A stretch of 64,000 nt of DNA from Marinobacter sp. THAF197a (GTDB lineage Bacteria > Pseudomonadota > Gammaproteobacteria > Pseudomonadales > Oleiphilaceae): the NCBI RefSeq assembly GCF_009363275.1, contig NZ_CP045324.1:248001-312000 (forward strand). Reading direction: 5' to 3'. Made by a program: the position numbers and the translations under genes. The notes beneath the pieces were generated by a model. It saw only the letters and a program-made list of their open reading frames with translations, ran no database searches and was not told the origin of the DNA. Shown one piece after another: positions 62,691 through 64,000 of this stretch (its first letter is position 1; each line of letters starts with the position of its first letter).

Positions 62691-63540
62691 CGTCACGCAG
62701 CAGCCGTTTCGCACGGCGGTACTGGTGCTGGTCTGGGGTTGGCTGCTGTTCCTGGTGCTGACCCCGAATCTGCTGGTGGTGGGCGCCAGTGTGATGACCC
62801 GGGACCCAGGCAGCTTTCTGTCCCTGCCTCTGAACCTGGACGCCTACCGGCAGTTGATGAATCCCCTGTATCTGGATGTGTTCCTGCACTCCCTGTACAT
62901 GGCCGCCATGACTACCCTGATCTGCCTGCTGATTGGCTACCCGTTTGCCTGGGCGCTGACCAAGGTTGGCAAGCAACGGCAGATGCTGCTGATTTTCCTG
63001 CTGATCGTGCCCTTCTGGACCAACTCCCTGGTGCGCACCTATGCCCTGAAGCTGCTGCTGGCCACCAATGGCCTGCTGAATAACGCGCTGATGTCCCTGG
63101 GCATAATCGACGAGCCCCTGCGGATGCTTTACACCGAGGGAGCCGTGATTGTCGGCCTGGTGTATTTGCTGCTGCCGTTCATGATCCTGCCGCTGTACGC
63201 GGTCTTTGATGACCTGAGGGAAGATTTGCTTCGGGCGTCTCACGATCTTGGCGCCGGCCGCCTGGCGACGTTTGTCCACGTGATTGTGCCGCTTACCCTG
63301 CCCGGTGTGCTGGCGGGCGTTATGCTGGTGCTGTTGCCGGCCATGGGGCTGTTCTTTGTGCCGGATATTCTCGGCGGCTCCCGCAACCTGCTGGTGGGTA
63401 ACGTCATCAAGAACCAGTTCCTGGATGCCCGTAACTGGCCCTTCGGCGCCGCTGCCAGCATCGTGTTGACCCTGGCTATGGCGTTTTTGATGTTTGCTCA
63501 CCGCCTGAGTAAACGGCGCATCGGGGAGGACGGTGTATGA
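62683..63540 (+). CDS. potB: Spermidine/putrescine ABC transporter permease PotB
   Basis: 285 residues from ATG 62683, within the end of potA. Six hydrophobic segments and the EAA-type loop DLGAGRLATFVHVIVPLTLPGVLAG (about residues 190-215) mark a binding-protein-dependent permease, and LLIVPFWTNSLVRTYALKLLL is typical of PotB. It forms the heterodimeric channel with PotC. The stop overlaps the potC start (ATGA). Confidence 0.9.
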   Translation: MSSVTQQPFRTAVLVLVWGWLLFLVLTPNLLVVGASVMTRDPGSFLSLPLNLDAYRQLMNPLYLDVFLHSLYMAAMTTLICLLIGYPFAWALTKVGKQRQMLLIFLLIVPFWTNSLVRTYALKLLLATNGLLNNALMSLGIIDEPLRMLYTEGAVIVGLVYLLLPFMILPLYAVFDDLREDLLRASHDLGAGRLATFVHVIVPLTLPGVLAGVMLVLLPAMGLFFVPDILGGSRNLLVGNVIKNQFLDARNWPFGAAASIVLTLAMAFLMFAHRLSKRRIGEDGV

Positions 63541-64000
63541 GCCGCTGGTTGCCCCGCACCTACCTGACTCTGGTGTATGTCCTGCTGTACGTACCCATCA
63601 TCGTGTTGGTGGTGTTTTCCTTTAACGATTCCCGCAGCGGCTACGAATGGGGTGGTCTTAGCCTGCGTTGGTACGAGGCGCTGTTCAATAACCGGGCCAT
63701 GGTGCAGGCCATGTGGAACTCCCTGTGGCTAGCCCTGTCTGCCGCGACCGTCTCAACCATGATTGGTGCCCTGACCGCCCTGGCCCTTCATCGGTACCGG
63801 TTCCGGGGCAAGAAACTGCTCAATGGTATGCTGTTTATCGTGATGATGTCGCCGGAGATCGTGCTGGCGATTTCGCTGTTGGCGCTGTTCCTGTTAGTGG
63901 GCCTGAAACTGGGCTATGTGTCGTTGCTGCTGGCCCATGTCACATTCTGTCTGCCGTTTGTGGTGATTACGGTCATGGCACGCCTGAGTGGTTTTGACGA
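63537..64000 (+). CDS. potC: Spermidine/putrescine ABC transporter permease PotC, partial
   Basis: Open to the right edge of the window, with 154 codons visible. It begins SRWLPRTYLTLVYVLLYVPIIVLVVFSFND, the PotC N terminus, followed by WYEALFNNRAMVQAMWNSL and MSPEIVLAISLLALF. Its ATG overlaps the potB stop by four bases. The periplasmic receptor PotD is expected further right but is not visible. Confidence 0.9.
   Translation, partial: MSRWLPRTYLTLVYVLLYVPIIVLVVFSFNDSRSGYEWGGLSLRWYEALFNNRAMVQAMWNSLWLALSAATVSTMIGALTALALHRYRFRGKKLLNGMLFIVMMSPEIVLAISLLALFLLVGLKLGYVSLLLAHVTFCLPFVVITVMARLSGFD

Noticed and set aside
62515..63501. 328-codon Gln/His-rich open frame on the minus strand
   Set aside because: It is antisense to potA and potB; the Gln richness mirrors the Leu codons (CTG) of the membrane protein.
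1..64000. Mobile elements, prophage, tRNA or rRNA genes
   Set aside because: No transposase, integrase, terminal repeats, attachment sites or RNA gene signatures were seen. The window reads as stable core-like chromosome.

Overview
The window looks like ordinary chromosome of a marine, motile, GC-rich gammaproteobacterium of the Marinobacter type. This is inferred from gene content: a PomAB-type stator, a SulP transporter beside a persulfide dioxygenase, a DASH cryptochrome, a RegBA/RoxSR-like redox pair, BCCT and TRAP transport proteins, and several GGDEF/EAL proteins. I see no insertion sequences, integrase, phage genes, CRISPR array, rRNA or tRNA. Nearly all intergenic gaps are under 260 bases.

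Layout. 1-7750: a cobalamin block with the end of btuF, then btuC, btuD, cobB, cobO, cobQ, bluB, an embedded TAG-like DNA glycosylase, and convergent cobS. 7900-15000: a PAS/GAF/GGDEF protein, a type III persulfide dioxygenase with a SulP transporter, a stand-alone CbiM-like membrane protein, and a PAS-PAS-GGDEF-EAL protein. 15177-20972 (minus strand): gdhA, a KaiC-like/PPDK-N fusion, then regB and regA. 21224-25041: a TonB-dependent copper receptor with a strong terminator, then a BCCT transporter. 25205-33653: a five-gene export operon joining an RND pump (adaptor and permease) to an Att-like ABC exporter (ATPase, FtsX-type permease) and a CrtC/AttH lipocalin-like lipoprotein. 33658-35357: pomB and pomA. 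35421-39614 (minus): DASH cryptochrome, a small DUF6231/methyltransferase-like protein, a RetSat/CrtI-like flavoprotein, a TIGR03643 protein and a YkvA protein, all tightly packed. 39768-45774: glutathione-dependent formaldehyde dehydrogenase, a PfpI/DJ-1 protein, a solute-binding protein overlapping an RNase J-like nuclease, cytochromes b561 and c', and a hotdog thioesterase.

45755-50674 is the most interesting part. It is a zinc-starvation locus on the minus strand: a DUF1826 protein, an AztD-like zinc chaperone, a His-rich outer-membrane barrel, a zinc-binding ABC receptor and an ABC-3 permease, with no ATPase in the window. A near-consensus Zur box lies just upstream of the DUF1826 gene and a weaker one just upstream of the AztD gene. 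The arrangement suggests a complete envelope route for zinc: barrel, periplasmic chaperone, binding protein, permease.

50846-64000: a solute-binding protein, a PAS-GGDEF protein, a small membrane protein, YchJ, RarD with a DUF3565 protein, a LysR regulator divergent from a CDF transporter, a SixA-CHAD fusion divergent from a Cache-MCP that has a clear FliA (sigma-28) promoter, an orphan TRAP receptor, and the start of a potABC polyamine operon that runs off the right edge.

All calls come from reading translations and recalled family motifs. No database search was possible.
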